A stretch of DNA of 64,000 nt from positions 1,020,790 through 1,084,789 of the forward strand of contig SIJG01000002.1 of the NCBI GenBank assembly GCA_023374025.1. The letters are read 5' to 3'. Below are positions 1-10,311 of the stretch, piece after piece. Origin of the DNA: Heterodera schachtii. Lineage: Eukaryota > Nematoda > Chromadorea > Rhabditida > Heteroderidae. Position numbers and translations under genes: made by a program. The notes below the pieces were generated by a model. The model saw only the letters and a list, made by a program, of their open reading frames with translations, ran no database searches and was not told the origin of the DNA. The first letter of the stretch is position 1. The number at the start of each line of letters is the position of its first letter.

Positions 1-1484
1 TTTGAGCAGTGCCCCAATCCATCTTCAAAAACTTCCGGAAAATCCTTTTGGAGTGCCGTTGTGAGCGTTGCCACATCACTGATCGATTTGTTTGGCGGCT
101 TCACTGCCGAAAAATTTTCGATCATTTTTGTCGCATGTGCCGATTTGGTCGGAAATAAAATTTGGCGGGGGATGATCTCCAAAGCTTCGATCCACGGCAA
201 TCCCAATAAATTGTGTCCGACTTCGCCGCTCACATAGGCGATGAGAGTTTGCGGTGGTTTGTCGGAAAATTGGACGGTGCAGATGAATTTGCCAAGCAAT
301 GCGAATGGCTGATCATTGCAGTTTTTGGCATCGATGTCAGATGGAGACAGGTCCGGGCTTCCTAACTCGTGCCACGTTTGCAAAGAAATAATTGTGGCTT
401 GAGCGCCGGTGTCGCCATTCATCGACGTTTCCATTCCATTAATTAAAATGATCAATTTCCACCATCGGCCTTGAGTTGTGCCAATTTGCAGGCAATGTGT
501 GTCCACTTTGACAGTGTGGAATGACCGGTGGTTGTTTTGTGATGCCTTTGTCTTCTTTTGACGGCAAATTGTTGAAATGTGCCCTTTTTTGTTGCAATTA
601 AGGCAAGTGGCGTCCTTGAAATTGCAGTCGGAGCGCCAGTGGTCAGATTTGCCACACGATCCACACTGATGGGTTGGGCAACCACGTTGTGTTGACTTCC
701 CACTTGAATTGGCATTTTGATGTTGCCGTTGATTTGTGCCGCTTTGTCTTTGTGCTGGGTCGGTCCATTGTCGCGGCCTTGTGTTAATGGCGTTGGTGAC
801 AATTGGCGGGTTGACCAGCGACAGGGCGCTTTCCTTCACAATTTGGATTGCCCGTAATTCCTCTTCAATTTTCTTGAGCGAAATGTTGGTGCCATTCTTC
901 TGCGCGTCCTCCAACATTTTCAATGCCTTTTGTCGCAAATCGTGATGTTCATCGTTGAGCGCGATGATCAAAATGACGCATTTGAGCTGTTCTTTTGTCA
1001 GACTCAGATCGGCGTTTTCGCATGAGGCGTTGATCTGCGCAATTAGTGATGACACATCTTGTCCTTGTTGCTGTCGAATTTTGAAGCATTCGTAGCGGCG
1101 GACGAACAGCGAACGGGTTTCGGCAAAAAGCCTTTTGAGATGTGAAGTGGTTTCATCCCAATTCACTTGGTCCGGCTGCGTTGGGCTGATTGTGTCGCGG
1201 TATTTGTTGTACTCCTCCTCCCCGAGCTTGCCGAGAAGAAGTCGCACTTTTGAGGCCTCCGGCAGAGTGCTTCCGTCGTCCTCGATCAATTTTCCGTACC
1301 GTTTGAACCAGCTTTCAAATGTGTTGCCGACCTCCGAATTGTAATGAAACGCTGAAATGCGAGCATCGATGGAGCTTGCCAAATTGGCATTGCTCAAATT
1401 TGCTGGCGCGGCGTTTTGTGGTGCGGCATTTGTGACCATTTGTTGGAGTGCATTTAGCAATTGTTGAAGCTGTTGTGCGTCCAT
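1..1484 (-). CDS. Ty3/gypsy-like gag-pol polyprotein, N-terminal part (runs off the window)
   Basis: One uninterrupted minus-strand frame runs from an ATG at 1484 to the window edge (about 494 codons). Residues 1-250 form a gag-like capsid region with a long helical stretch. Two CCHC zinc knuckles follow at about 274-287 and 294-307 (C-x2-C-x4-H-x4-C spacing in both). A retropepsin active site DTGA lies at about 358-361, preceded by a hydrophobic strand and followed about 75 residues later by a G-L-P-W segment. The frame then enters the linker that in gypsy elements leads to reverse transcriptase. The order gag, knuckles, protease, RT is that of Ty3/gypsy-type LTR elements. No frame breaks are visible, so the copy may be young. 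RT, RNase H and integrase would lie outside the window. Family assignment below the gypsy level is inference. Confidence 0.85.
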   Translation of the reverse strand, partial: MDAQQLQQLLNALQQMVTNAAPQNAAPANLSNANLASSIDARISAFHYNSEVGNTFESWFKRYGKLIEDDGSTLPEASKVRLLLGKLGEEEYNKYRDTISPTQPDQVNWDETTSHLKRLFAETRSLFVRRYECFKIRQQQGQDVSSLIAQINASCENADLSLTKEQLKCVILIIALNDEHHDLRQKALKMLEDAQKNGTNISLKKIEEELRAIQIVKESALSLVNPPIVTNAINTRPRQWTDPAQRQSGTNQRQHQNANSSGKSTQRGCPTHQCGSCGKSDHWRSDCNFKDATCLNCNKKGHISTICRQKKTKASQNNHRSFHTVKVDTHCLQIGTTQGRWWKLIILINGMETSMNGDTGAQATIISLQTWHELGSPDLSPSDIDAKNCNDQPFALLGKFICTVQFSDKPPQTLIAYVSGEVGHNLLGLPWIEALEIIPRQILFPTKSAHATKMIENFSAVKPPNKSISDVATLTTALQKDFPEVFEDGLGHCS

Positions 1485-1890
1485 GGCCAATTGAAGAGAA
1501 CTGCACACGGCAGACTTTAACCTCACACGGAGAGAAAAGTTTTTGAATTTCTTCGAAAATTAGAAATCAACACGAGATTTCTAATTTTCCAACACGAGCA
1601 ATATCAGCACGAGATAAAGCTCGGATTGTTGCTTTGCCGGTGATGTGCAGTTAATTGCTGACTGCGCCAAAATTTGTTATGTCCGAAGATAACAAATTAT
1701 AAAAGTTTATTTGCCGAATAAATAAATAATAAATAAATGCAGAGGAATCAATTGGGAGGTCAAATTGGTGGGGCACAATTAACAACTGAATGAAGGGAAA
1801 GGAGGGGGAGAAGATGGTGAAGTGGCGTGGGGTCACACACCTAATCAATAACCATTTGAATTGTTCTTTTCTCTAACACTTCACAAGAAT
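1485..1890 (-). mobile_element. 5' leader and probable LTR end of the gypsy-like element
   Basis: Upstream of the gag ATG on the minus strand is a leader of about 180 nt. Reading the minus strand, TTTTGGCGCAGTCAGC (about 1659-1674) looks like a primer-binding site. Immediately before it is ATAACA ending at about 1675, a plausible LTR 3' end (..CA). The LTR terminus is embedded in a perfect short inverted repeat around 1672-1699 (TTGTTAT ... ATAACAA). The other LTR boundary is not visible to me; I place it loosely before about 1890. The 3' LTR is outside the window, so no LTR pair can be compared. Confidence 0.45.
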
Positions 1891-2414
1891 GATTAATAGG
1901 GATGGGAATTTAAGCAACGCAAAATCATTAAAAGATCGGCTTTGTGATATCTCAAATTTTTAATTGATGATTTTTCCCAGCGTGGAGGCCCTTCTGTTTG
2001 CGTCAAAAACACAGACAATGCACAGCTAGAGCAATTCAACAGAATTTCTGCTCGCGGAGCTACATGGATATTGGATATGGTAACAGGGTGGCACGGAATT
2101 CCGATTTCCGACATTTGTACTGTCGCAATTCCGATTTCCGAAAAATTTTTGGGCCTCGGCATGTCTCTGACCAATGCATTATTGTCCACCGGCGGAGCAC
2201 CGTTAATCTTCCAGGCTCTAATCACATTAGACTATTTTCCCATTACTTTTTGTATGTTTTTTACGATGGAATCACAGAGACAGAGATGACCCCTTGGCCT
2301 TCTGTTTCGCTTATGTGTTGAAACTCCGTGGTGGTTGCGCTTCTGATACGGTTTTCGTCAGTTTTTTTACCTATACTCCGAAGAAGGAAGTTTAAAAATG
2401 GGGAAGAATGGTTG
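1891..2414. other. Intergenic, no gene seen
   Basis: Short open frames on both strands have no recognisable domain and no coding-like splice structure. A short motif AATTCCGATTTCCGA occurs twice (about 2096 and 2128). Nothing else can be supported. Confidence 0.5.
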
Positions 2415-2647
2415 AAAAAAAATCGGTACTTTTCCGTTTTGGGGCCAAAGTTTGAATTTTTTTTTAAATCACAGCGGGCGCGTAGAATTGCTAAAGCTAC
2501 GCGCCAAAATTGTTTTGGAGCCATAAACGCCATGCCACAATTTGAGCTAAGGTCTCTTCGATGGATCTGCAATTCTACTCGCCCGCTTTTGATTTAAAAA
2601 AAAATAATTAAACTTTGGCCCCAAAACCGAAAAGTACCAAAAAATCC
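2415..2647. mobile_element. MITE-like element with long terminal inverted repeats
   Basis: The left arm (about 2415-2490) and right arm (about 2570-2647) are inverted copies. Both carry GGTACTTTTCCG/GGTACTTTTCGG, GGGGCCAAAGTTT, an A/T run, TTTAAATC and GCGGGCG followed by GTAGAATTGC. Arms of about 75 bp enclose about 80 bp with no coding capacity. The arms differ at several positions, so the copy is not recent. Target-site duplication is not clear. Confidence 0.65.
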
Positions 2648-2941
2648 TAACACCAATATTATAATTTCCACGTTTATCTTGTTATATGCTCTATCCACAA
2701 CAGCAAAAAAAAAAGTTGGGTATACCTCACCAGCGAATAAATTCTCCTTTGAATTAAGCATTTACCCTCAATTTTATTTAATACAATAAAAACAATTTAT
2801 TTTCCTAAAAAGGAACACATGAATGGGTGCGGCAGCGAAAAGAGTGTTTTTGTTCTTCCTAAATGTGAATCTGCTCCACTTCAATTCAATTCCGGCATTT
2901 TGTGGTGCCGTCCTCTCTCTCTTTCTGCGTGGTGGGCGTTG

Positions 2942-5900
2942 CTAATGCTTGGCCAAATACTCCGGGTCGTAGTCCTTGGCGGTCGGGTCGAACAGTGTGT
3001 AAAGGGAACATGAAGAGCCAATCCATTCCTCTTTCCAGAAGTATTCAGTCCTTGAAAAGGGGGACAAAGAGTTGAATTTGACAATTTGATATTATATTTT
3101 AGACCGCTCCTCTTTTAAAAAAACTTAAAAATCAGCATTAAATAAGCAATAATGGGGAACTTTTAGTATAAATTTGTAAATTTTGAGTTAACGATTTTCG
3201 TTCGAGTTCGGGCACGGGACCCGGATCTGTTAGAACAGAAGTCAGATTCGTCGTGTTTAGACCCACCGGAAACCATCAGAAATGTTTTCATGGTCTCATA
3301 GCTTAAAATTTGGCGATGTTTTGCCCAATCAAAAATGGATTTGTATTCCATAAAATGCTTGTTCGTTTTTACCATCTTTCCGGCATTTCGAGATTGCGGT
3401 AATTGGCCCGTGTCAGCCCCTGGATCGGGTCCTTCTTTGTGTAGCCGTGGGTGCAACGATCTTTTAGCACCTGACAACGGACAAAAGATATAAATATTTT
3501 CCGTATTTGGTCCTTAAAAGTCCCGGACGGACCCGGGCACCTGCCGAACTTTTGCCGGCCCTGAAATTTTGAAAAATTTTGGCCGGGCCGCCCGGACCCG
3601 GTCTATTTGTCAAAGCCCGAGTCCGGCCAAAATGACCAGGCCTAAAACCGGCTTAAATTTGGCCAGTGAAACTGCTTTTGTTAATCAAAATTCCATAAAT
3701 TTTGAAAACAAACCCAGGCCCGGCGGGCGCCCGACCAAACTTTGGGACCGGTCCGGGACGATTAGAGGCATTTTTTTTTGCCAAAATTGTGCCATTTATG
3801 CACATCCAAAATCGCACATGCTTTGTTTTTTAAAGTATGGATGCCGTATGCCTTAACCGTTCGTTTTTTTTTTTGAATACCTAAATGCCAGACGCTTAAC
3901 AATTTATTTTTAGTTAAAAAAGTCGTTAAAATCAGTAGGAGAACACACACACCTCATGCATAATCACATTCCGATGGTGAATTCCGTCCATGGGGTAAAT
4001 GTACAGCTCGGACACCTCCGTTTGCAGCAAGCCAAGTTTGTTCATTGCCCTTTCCTTCAGTTGGTCTTTGGTGGTGACCCTGACAACGGGCGGAGGATGG
4101 AACATTAAGAAAATAGGGACAAGGGAAAAGAAAAGAATTTGTTAGAGCCATTTTTGGGAGAAATCGTTTTTATGGAATTTACAAAAAAAAACAAAAATTT
4201 TTTTTAAATTTTTTACAAAAATTAGTTAAGTATTTGTTTTTTTTTTTAATTTTCGGGGGACGGACAAAAAAAATTGCTGGGAAAAGAAATTCCATCAATT
4301 GTTATTCATTATTTTTCAAAAATTGACAACTAACATATGGCGCCAAAAGCAGTGGTTTGTGTCCGTTCCCATCAGTGACCAAGTGCGGTGTTTGCCGGAG
4401 GAATAAAAATCGAGTGTTTCGAAATCAATCTGAAGAGGCACAAATGGAAACAAAAAAAAAAGTCATGGACTGACTGCACTGTTAGAATTTTGAAAAATCT
4501 TAGTAATTGGCCATAGTCCAAGGGAAATATGAATTTTTCGATTCTTTCCCCCAAGATTCCCTACCGATTTTTTTAAATAAAAAATACCGTGTGTTTCATT
4601 TCCAACCTCCCCCCGAAAAAATTTAAAAAATATATTCCATATTATTGTTAGAAAATTTACAAAAATCTTATTGTTAGGAAATTTTTTAGTAAGAAAATTA
4701 AAAAATAAATAGAATTTTCAACGATTTTTATTTTGACGAACTACTAATTGTAAGTTTTTTCAAAAATTTCCTACTAACAAATAATAATTTTTGGGAAAAG
4801 TACTGTTAAAAAAAAACAAATTTATTTTTTAGGAGGGAAACGACCTACTCCCAAAAAAAATATGCATGAGAAAAAAGTTTTGCTGTTCCGTATTACATTT
4901 GCTTACCTCCAAAATGTCCTCAAGCAGAACGTCAAGGACTTGGGGCGTTGTCCAATCGTACGCGAGAATTTCACATTCGTCCCTGAGAGGGCACAATATA
5001 AGTATTATATACAATTTAAAAAAAGTTATGGTACAAAAATTCAATTATTATTATTATTCATTGGCATTTGCTCCGCCCATCCCCCCGTTCCACACATCAC
5101 AATTAAATTACCTCATTTCCCGAAAAAAATCCTTGTAGGAATTTTGAATGTTGACCAAATATTCCAAATCCACGGCATTGACTTCAGCGGGCTGAAAAAA
5201 GGAAGAAGAAAAGGGATGAAAAAAACATATTAAAAAAAGCTTTTTTGACGACAATCGAATTGTTCTTTTTTTTGTTTGAAATCACAAAATCCAAGCTGAA
5301 TCGAGAAATTTTTAAGTTTTTTTTCTCGTTAACAGTGAAAATGGGTTCATATTGGTTATCAGCGACACTGAAAACTCCCTGAAACATGCTTTGGGTTGTA
5401 TTTAAAAAAAATTTCCGTCAAAAAGAGGTGCAAAAAAAAAAAATTAGAAATTCAAATTTTAAAAATCGTAGTTTTTTTCTGTATTTTAAATAAACTCTTC
5501 AAAACAAATCATTTAAATAATATTATATGTAAAAACGGGTCCCCCCCCCTTTTTTTTTGCTCACATTGCCCCGTTTTTGAATGTTTTCCAAACACTTTTC
5601 AGGCGGACAGTCCAAATAGATGATCAGATGGGGGTACATTCTGGTGAATAACAGCGATTGCTTGCGCTTGTACATGTAAAAATTGAAGTCTGAAAATGGG
5701 GGAGGGGGCATTTTGCTGATCTGATATCAATAAAATTATTATTTTCGAACATTCTCTGCTGATCCAATCCTTGGCACGCATTGCATTTGCGAACACAAAG
5801 TCCGAGTGGACGCACCGCTCCAAAACGACGCCTTGGCCTTGAAAATGGAGGGGGGAGAAAATTGCATTGAAATTACGGGGATTTCCGCAAATTGCATAGA

Positions 5901-7353
5901 CCAGCAATATACAATAATTAATTAATTTTTGATCAAATCCAAATATGAACAACCTACGATAAATTCAAAAAACCTTAAAAAATGGGATAGCCAAAAAAAT
6001 TTAGGAGCAAAAAAATTGACCAAAAAAAATGGATAGGTAAAATTAAAGTCCAAAATAGGAAAAATATGTTTTGCGCTATATCCTTCATTGATGAAAAGAA
6101 ATCAACGTGAAAACGCTTTTAAAAGTACACCAAATGCTATTGTAACACATTCCGTTTGATTTACCCGTGTTGAAAAGGTGTGCCTGTGCGTTCAGGTACT
6201 GCTCCCAACGGCAGTCGTACATCAGGTCTTGCATGACGGCCGTTTGGTCGTCGGCCGGGTCCTTGTAGAACATGCTGATGTCCGGGAACCGAAAGCGTTT
6301 CGGAAACTAAAGAAAACCGACAACATTTTGGTTATGGGTTTAATTCCAAATTTGTGAAATTGGTTTTGTCATGGTTACGCCTTTATTTTAAGAATTTCGT
6401 AATATTGCATTTTCGAGTCGGAGAAAATGCAATTTTGACATCCATTTCAATGCATCTTTAACACCAAAACCGAATTTGTTTAATGACTTTTAATCGATGT
6501 TTCAAAAAATTGTGTGTGCGAATTTTTGGGGCACGCCAACTGCAGAAATGCCGAAAATTTAGGTTTGTGTTTATGCAAATTGTCAGACCAAATGATAATA
6601 GTCGCGCATGTCATTGTTGTAACGGTCAACCAAAATGTCGTCCATTTTAAAGGCCGGCATATAATAAAAGCCCAACGCATCGGCCAATTCCTTTGCGATC
6701 GACGACTAAAATGATGGAATGTCAGTTATATAATTAAAATGGGAAGAATGAGAAAAGAAGGCGGTGAAAATTGGAATTCCTTCCGAATTTTTCGATTTTG
6801 GATGAGGTTATCGTTACGTTTTCTGAACCAAGAACCCATAAGCTTTGTAAGGTCCACAAACGCGATGTTTTAGGACTGCGGAACTTATTTAGGTATGCTA
6901 AACCGAAATTTAAAAATCATTTTATGGGGAGATACAAATCAAATGTTTGATTGCATTCGAAAATTGCCGTTTGGAAATACCCCCAAAAAACAGACCCGGC
7001 CCACGCCAATGTTGCTTTCGAAAACGATCAGTTTCGAGTTGATGTGCCAGCGCTTCAGCGTTTTGTCAAGATGTTGCATGAATTGGTTGAAGCTGAAGAG
7101 GGAGGAGGACAGCAACCCAATAACAAAAACATTTTTAATGGGGTTTTGATGCAACAAATTTTGTGCAAAATTTTTACCCCCATTGTTTGTAGGGCCAAGG
7201 CTCCGGGTAATCGTCCGGCAATTCCAGGTCAAATTTAGTCACAATTGACCGATTCTGAATGAGATTTGGCACCAATTTTTTATTGTTGAGGGCACTGCTG
7301 GTTAAAAGCCTCGGGTAGGAAAAGCGAAGACTGAATACAAATTTGGAGGCCAT
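2942..7353 (-). CDS. nuo-4: NADH dehydrogenase [ubiquinone] 1 alpha subcomplex subunit 10 (complex I 42-kDa subunit)
   Basis: Eleven minus-strand exons join in frame: 7353-7178, 7092-6996, 6705-6589, 6306-6165, 5837-5751, 5689-5565, 5191-5112, 4982-4907, 4429-4380, 4079-3951, 3050-2942. They give about 395 residues; mammalian NDUFA10 is about 355. NDUFA10 is an accessory subunit of mitochondrial complex I with a deoxynucleoside-kinase fold. Residues 1-40 form a basic, acid-free presequence fitting mitochondrial import. Family landmarks are YPEPWPYK at the end of exon 1, the P-loop region NIGVGR at the exon 2/3 junction, FPKRFRFPD opening exon 4, GQGVVLER at exon 5, and YPHLIIYLDCPPEKC in exon 6. 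The P-loop lysine position is arginine here. The last junction (donor GTGTGT after 3951) is the least certain. The start at 7353 was chosen because sequence upstream of it is part of a duplicated non-coding block. Confidence 0.9.
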
Positions 7354-7618
7354 TTTGCCTGATAAAAATTTCATAATGAAAGCATTCATAAATGGGAAAA
7401 GAGCAGAAATCGGTGGTATACAAAATGCTTGCCAGTGATGAAGGATTTGAAGTAAAACATGGAAATGTGACGCAATTCTCTTTTCGGAAACAACAAAAAT
7501 TTTATTTTTTTCCATGTGTTTTTGAGTGTCTGACAAATGAGGGCACGTTTTCATTTCTTTTTGGCTCTGTTGGAGTTTACATGTCCATAAAAACATTATA
7601 ATTTTAATCCCCTAATAT
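7354..7618. repeat. 265-bp direct repeat, proximal copy (upstream region of nuo-4)
   Basis: This segment abuts the nuo-4 ATG. It is repeated at 8214-8478 in the same orientation, offset by 860 bp, with no difference that I could find by eye. It presumably holds the nuo-4 5' UTR and promoter, because the gene reads leftward from 7353. Minus-strand frames in it extend nuo-4 upstream, but the same frames exist in the distal copy, so I regard them as incidental. Confidence 0.9.
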
Positions 7619-8213
7619 TTATTTATTTATGCAAAAAAGAAAAAAGTCCACAAAAGGGAGTAATCCACTTACTCTGCGGACATGTCATAGATTAAATTGT
7701 CCTCGAGTAATATGGATTAAAAATTAAACAAAATTAAGAAATCACAACAAAATTAAATATAAGAACGAGGTCAATGATCATCAATAAAACCAAATCACTA
7801 TATAAAATATATAATATCTTTATTAAAGAGATAATTCACTTTTCCGGTCATTTTATACCTTAAGGAGTTTAATTTTTGTTTTAAATTGATTTAAAGAATT
7901 TATTTTAATGATTTCTTTATCCAGCTGATTCCACAATTTTGTAGCCCTCCCCGCAAAGGGAATAAATTTTTTGCCTAATTTATATTTTGTGTTAAACCTA
8001 TAAAAGGGGACATTAAAGCGTTCAGAAGGTTTGAAAATTTTAAATATATCTAAATCTGTTCGGCCATAAACGATTTTATGTGCCATGAACAGATCAAAGA
8101 GCTTTCGCCTATTCTCAAGTGTTGGCAGTTGCAGGTATTCTAATCGATTTTGGTATGAAATTGGCGGAAGGGTGCATTTAAAAAACACCCTTTTGGTGAA
8201 ATATTTTTGACAC
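7619..8213 (-). mobile_element. 5'-truncated non-LTR retrotransposon (LINE) fragment
   Basis: The 595 bp between the two 265-bp repeats contain a minus-strand frame (8188-7853, 111 residues). It has the conserved C-terminal end of LINE reverse transcriptases: an N-RLEYLQLPTLENRRKL-type motif, then F-R-G-type spacing, and a terminal K-LWNQLDKEIIKINSLNQF segment. On the minus strand the 3' end finishes in (TAAA)n-like sequence at 7615-7632, a microsatellite tail typical of some LINE clades. The 5' part of the element is missing. It lies in the same orientation as nuo-4. Confidence 0.75.
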
Positions 8214-8478
8214 TTTGCCTGATAAAAATTTCATAATGAAAGCATTCATAAATGGGAAAAGAGCAGAAATCGGTGGTATACAAAATGCTTGCCAGTGATG
8301 AAGGATTTGAAGTAAAACATGGAAATGTGACGCAATTCTCTTTTCGGAAACAACAAAAATTTTATTTTTTTCCATGTGTTTTTGAGTGTCTGACAAATGA
8401 GGGCACGTTTTCATTTCTTTTTGGCTCTGTTGGAGTTTACATGTCCATAAAAACATTATAATTTTAATCCCCTAATAT
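8214..8478. repeat. 265-bp direct repeat, distal copy
   Basis: Same sequence as 7354-7618. Together the two copies flank the LINE fragment exactly, from TTTGCCTGAT to CCTAATAT, as would a very long target-site duplication or a duplication tied to the insertion. Confidence 0.9.
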
Positions 8479-8696
8479 AATAAGTGAGAGGAAGCTCCGC
8501 CCCTTTTTTCGTTGCTGTTAAAATGGCGTAAAAAACTTTGGTTTTGTGGCGATTTGTTCATTTAATAAAAAGAAGAGAAAAATAAAAAGAGCGTTAGAAA
8601 AAGAAATAGAGAAAACTTTGCAATAACAAGTGACAGGTAATTAGAAAAAAAGGAATTATTTTTCATTTGTTTACGTCAAGGTGAAAGAGGAACAAT

Positions 8697-9640
8697 GAGG
8701 AGAGAGAGAGAGAGGAAACGAGAGAGAGAGAGAGAGGTGTGAGTGAGAGAGAAAACAAGGAAAAGATTGAGGTGAGGAGAGAAAGAGAGAAAGAGAGGGT
8801 GAGAGAGAAAGTGAGTAGAGCAGAGAAAAAAGGAGGAAAAGAGATAGAGTAAGGTGAGAAGAGAAGAAAGAAGAGAGAGAGAGAGAGATAGATAAAATGA
8901 GAGAGAGCGAAGGAAAGAGAGGAAGTGAGAGAGTCAATAGAGCAGAGAGAAAAGGAGGAAAATAGAGAGAGAGTGAAGAGAGAGAAGGGAAGAGAAGAAA
9001 GATAGAGAAGAGAAAGAAAGGAAGAAATGAAAGAGTGAAGAGAAGAGAGGAGAGAAGATGGAGAGGGAGAGGAGAGGAGAGGGAGAGACAGAGAGAAAGA
9101 AAGAGAAGGAGAGAGAAAAAGAAGAGAGGAAGAGAAGAGAGAGAGATTGGGAGGGAGAGAGAGGGAGAGGAGAGTGAGAGAGGGAGAGAGAGAGAGAGAC
9201 ATAGAGAAAGAAAGAGAAGAGAGGGAGAGTGGAGAGGAGAGCAGAGAGAGGAAGAGAGAGAGAGATGGGGGGGGAGAGAGAGAAAGGGAAATAGATGAGA
9301 AAAAAAGAGAAGGAGAGAGAAAGAGAGAGTAAGAGAGGGAGAGAGAGAGAAAAAAGAGAGAGAGATGGGGTTGGAGAGAGAAAGAGAGGGAGAGACAGAG
9401 AGAAAGAAAGAGAAGAGAGAGAGAGTGGAGAGGGAGAGAGAGAGAGAGAGAGAAAAAGAGAGAGAGGGGGGAGAGAGAAGGAGAGGGAGAGAGAGAAAAA
9501 GAAAGAAAGAGAAAAGAAAGAGAGAGAGAGAAGCAAGCGAAAACTTAGATAGAGTGAGACAAAAAAGGAGGAAGGGAGCGTGAAAAGGAGAGGATAGAGA
9601 GAGAGAGAGAGAAAGCGACAGAGAGGAAGAGATATCTTTG
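8697..9640 (+). repeat. Long (GA)n/GGA purine tract
   Basis: About 945 bp are nearly all purine on the plus strand (GAGAGA, GAAAGA, GGGAGA variants) with rare interruptions. Long open frames on both strands (Arg/Glu-rich on plus, Ser/Leu-rich on minus) are by-products of the repeat and not genes. It lies between nuo-4 and the SH2 kinase gene. Confidence 0.9.
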
Positions 9641-10311
9641 GAAGAATAAGACAAACTTTAAAAACTTGACTAGCGCGAGGTGCGCGAGTGAAGCGAGCGC
9701 GCCTGAGCTAGTGTTTGGTAATTTTTCTAGATGCATATAAATACTTGATATTATTGGTAACTCTAAAAGTTCTCAATTAGCAGGGCTGTCAAAAATATGC
9801 AAATGCATTTTTTTTCCTTTATTCTACGTAGTCTAATTAGTAGGATTTATAATTATTAGGGTTATAAGTTGTATGATTTTGCATATTTTTATTAAAATTG
9901 CTGTTTTTTGTACATTAAAAATAATAGCAAAATTATTTTTTTGAACTAAAGCCCTGATTTCCTCTTCTGTTTTGTTCCAATTTTAGTATATTAGGTCATT
10001 CAGAAAAAGCACAAAAGTCTTTACCAAATTACCTTTTGAATTAAAGAATGAATACAACAATTTTTAAAAGATTTTTAGCAACCCTAATTTACTTTTTTTA
10101 AGATCTAAATGGCTTTATGACCAATCATAATGAGGAGGAAATCCAATTTATCCAATAAACAAAAGGGAACATGAAAGAGGGAGGGAGAACCATGATAGAA
10201 TAAAGCCAGAAGGAACAGATCTTGTGGTCATAATTAACACGACAAATTGTTTTTAACCATCCAAACTAAAAATTTCACAACTTTTTTTAGTGCCATTAGA
10301 AAACAACAATT
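9641..10311. other. Intergenic, AT-rich
   Basis: No gene seen. A GC-rich imperfect palindrome (CTAGCGCGAGGTGCGCGAG ... CTAG, about 9669-9713) directly follows the purine tract. The remainder is AT-rich. Confidence 0.5.

Noticed and set aside
7354..7596. Upstream in-frame extension of nuo-4 (81 extra residues)
   Set aside because: The same frame is present in the duplicated copy at 8,214-8,478 detached from the gene, and the downstream ATG opens a good mitochondrial presequence.
8697..9640. CRISPR-like or other regular array
   Set aside because: No constant spacer length or unique spacers; the genome is eukaryotic and the repeats are simple-sequence or coding.
8663..9654. Long Ser/Leu-rich and Arg/Glu-rich open frames
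   Set aside because: They are translations of the (GA)n purine tract in several frames at once; no domain, no splice sites.
9669..9713. GC-rich palindrome after the purine tract as a regulatory site
   Set aside because: Only one copy is visible in the window and nothing ties it to a gene.
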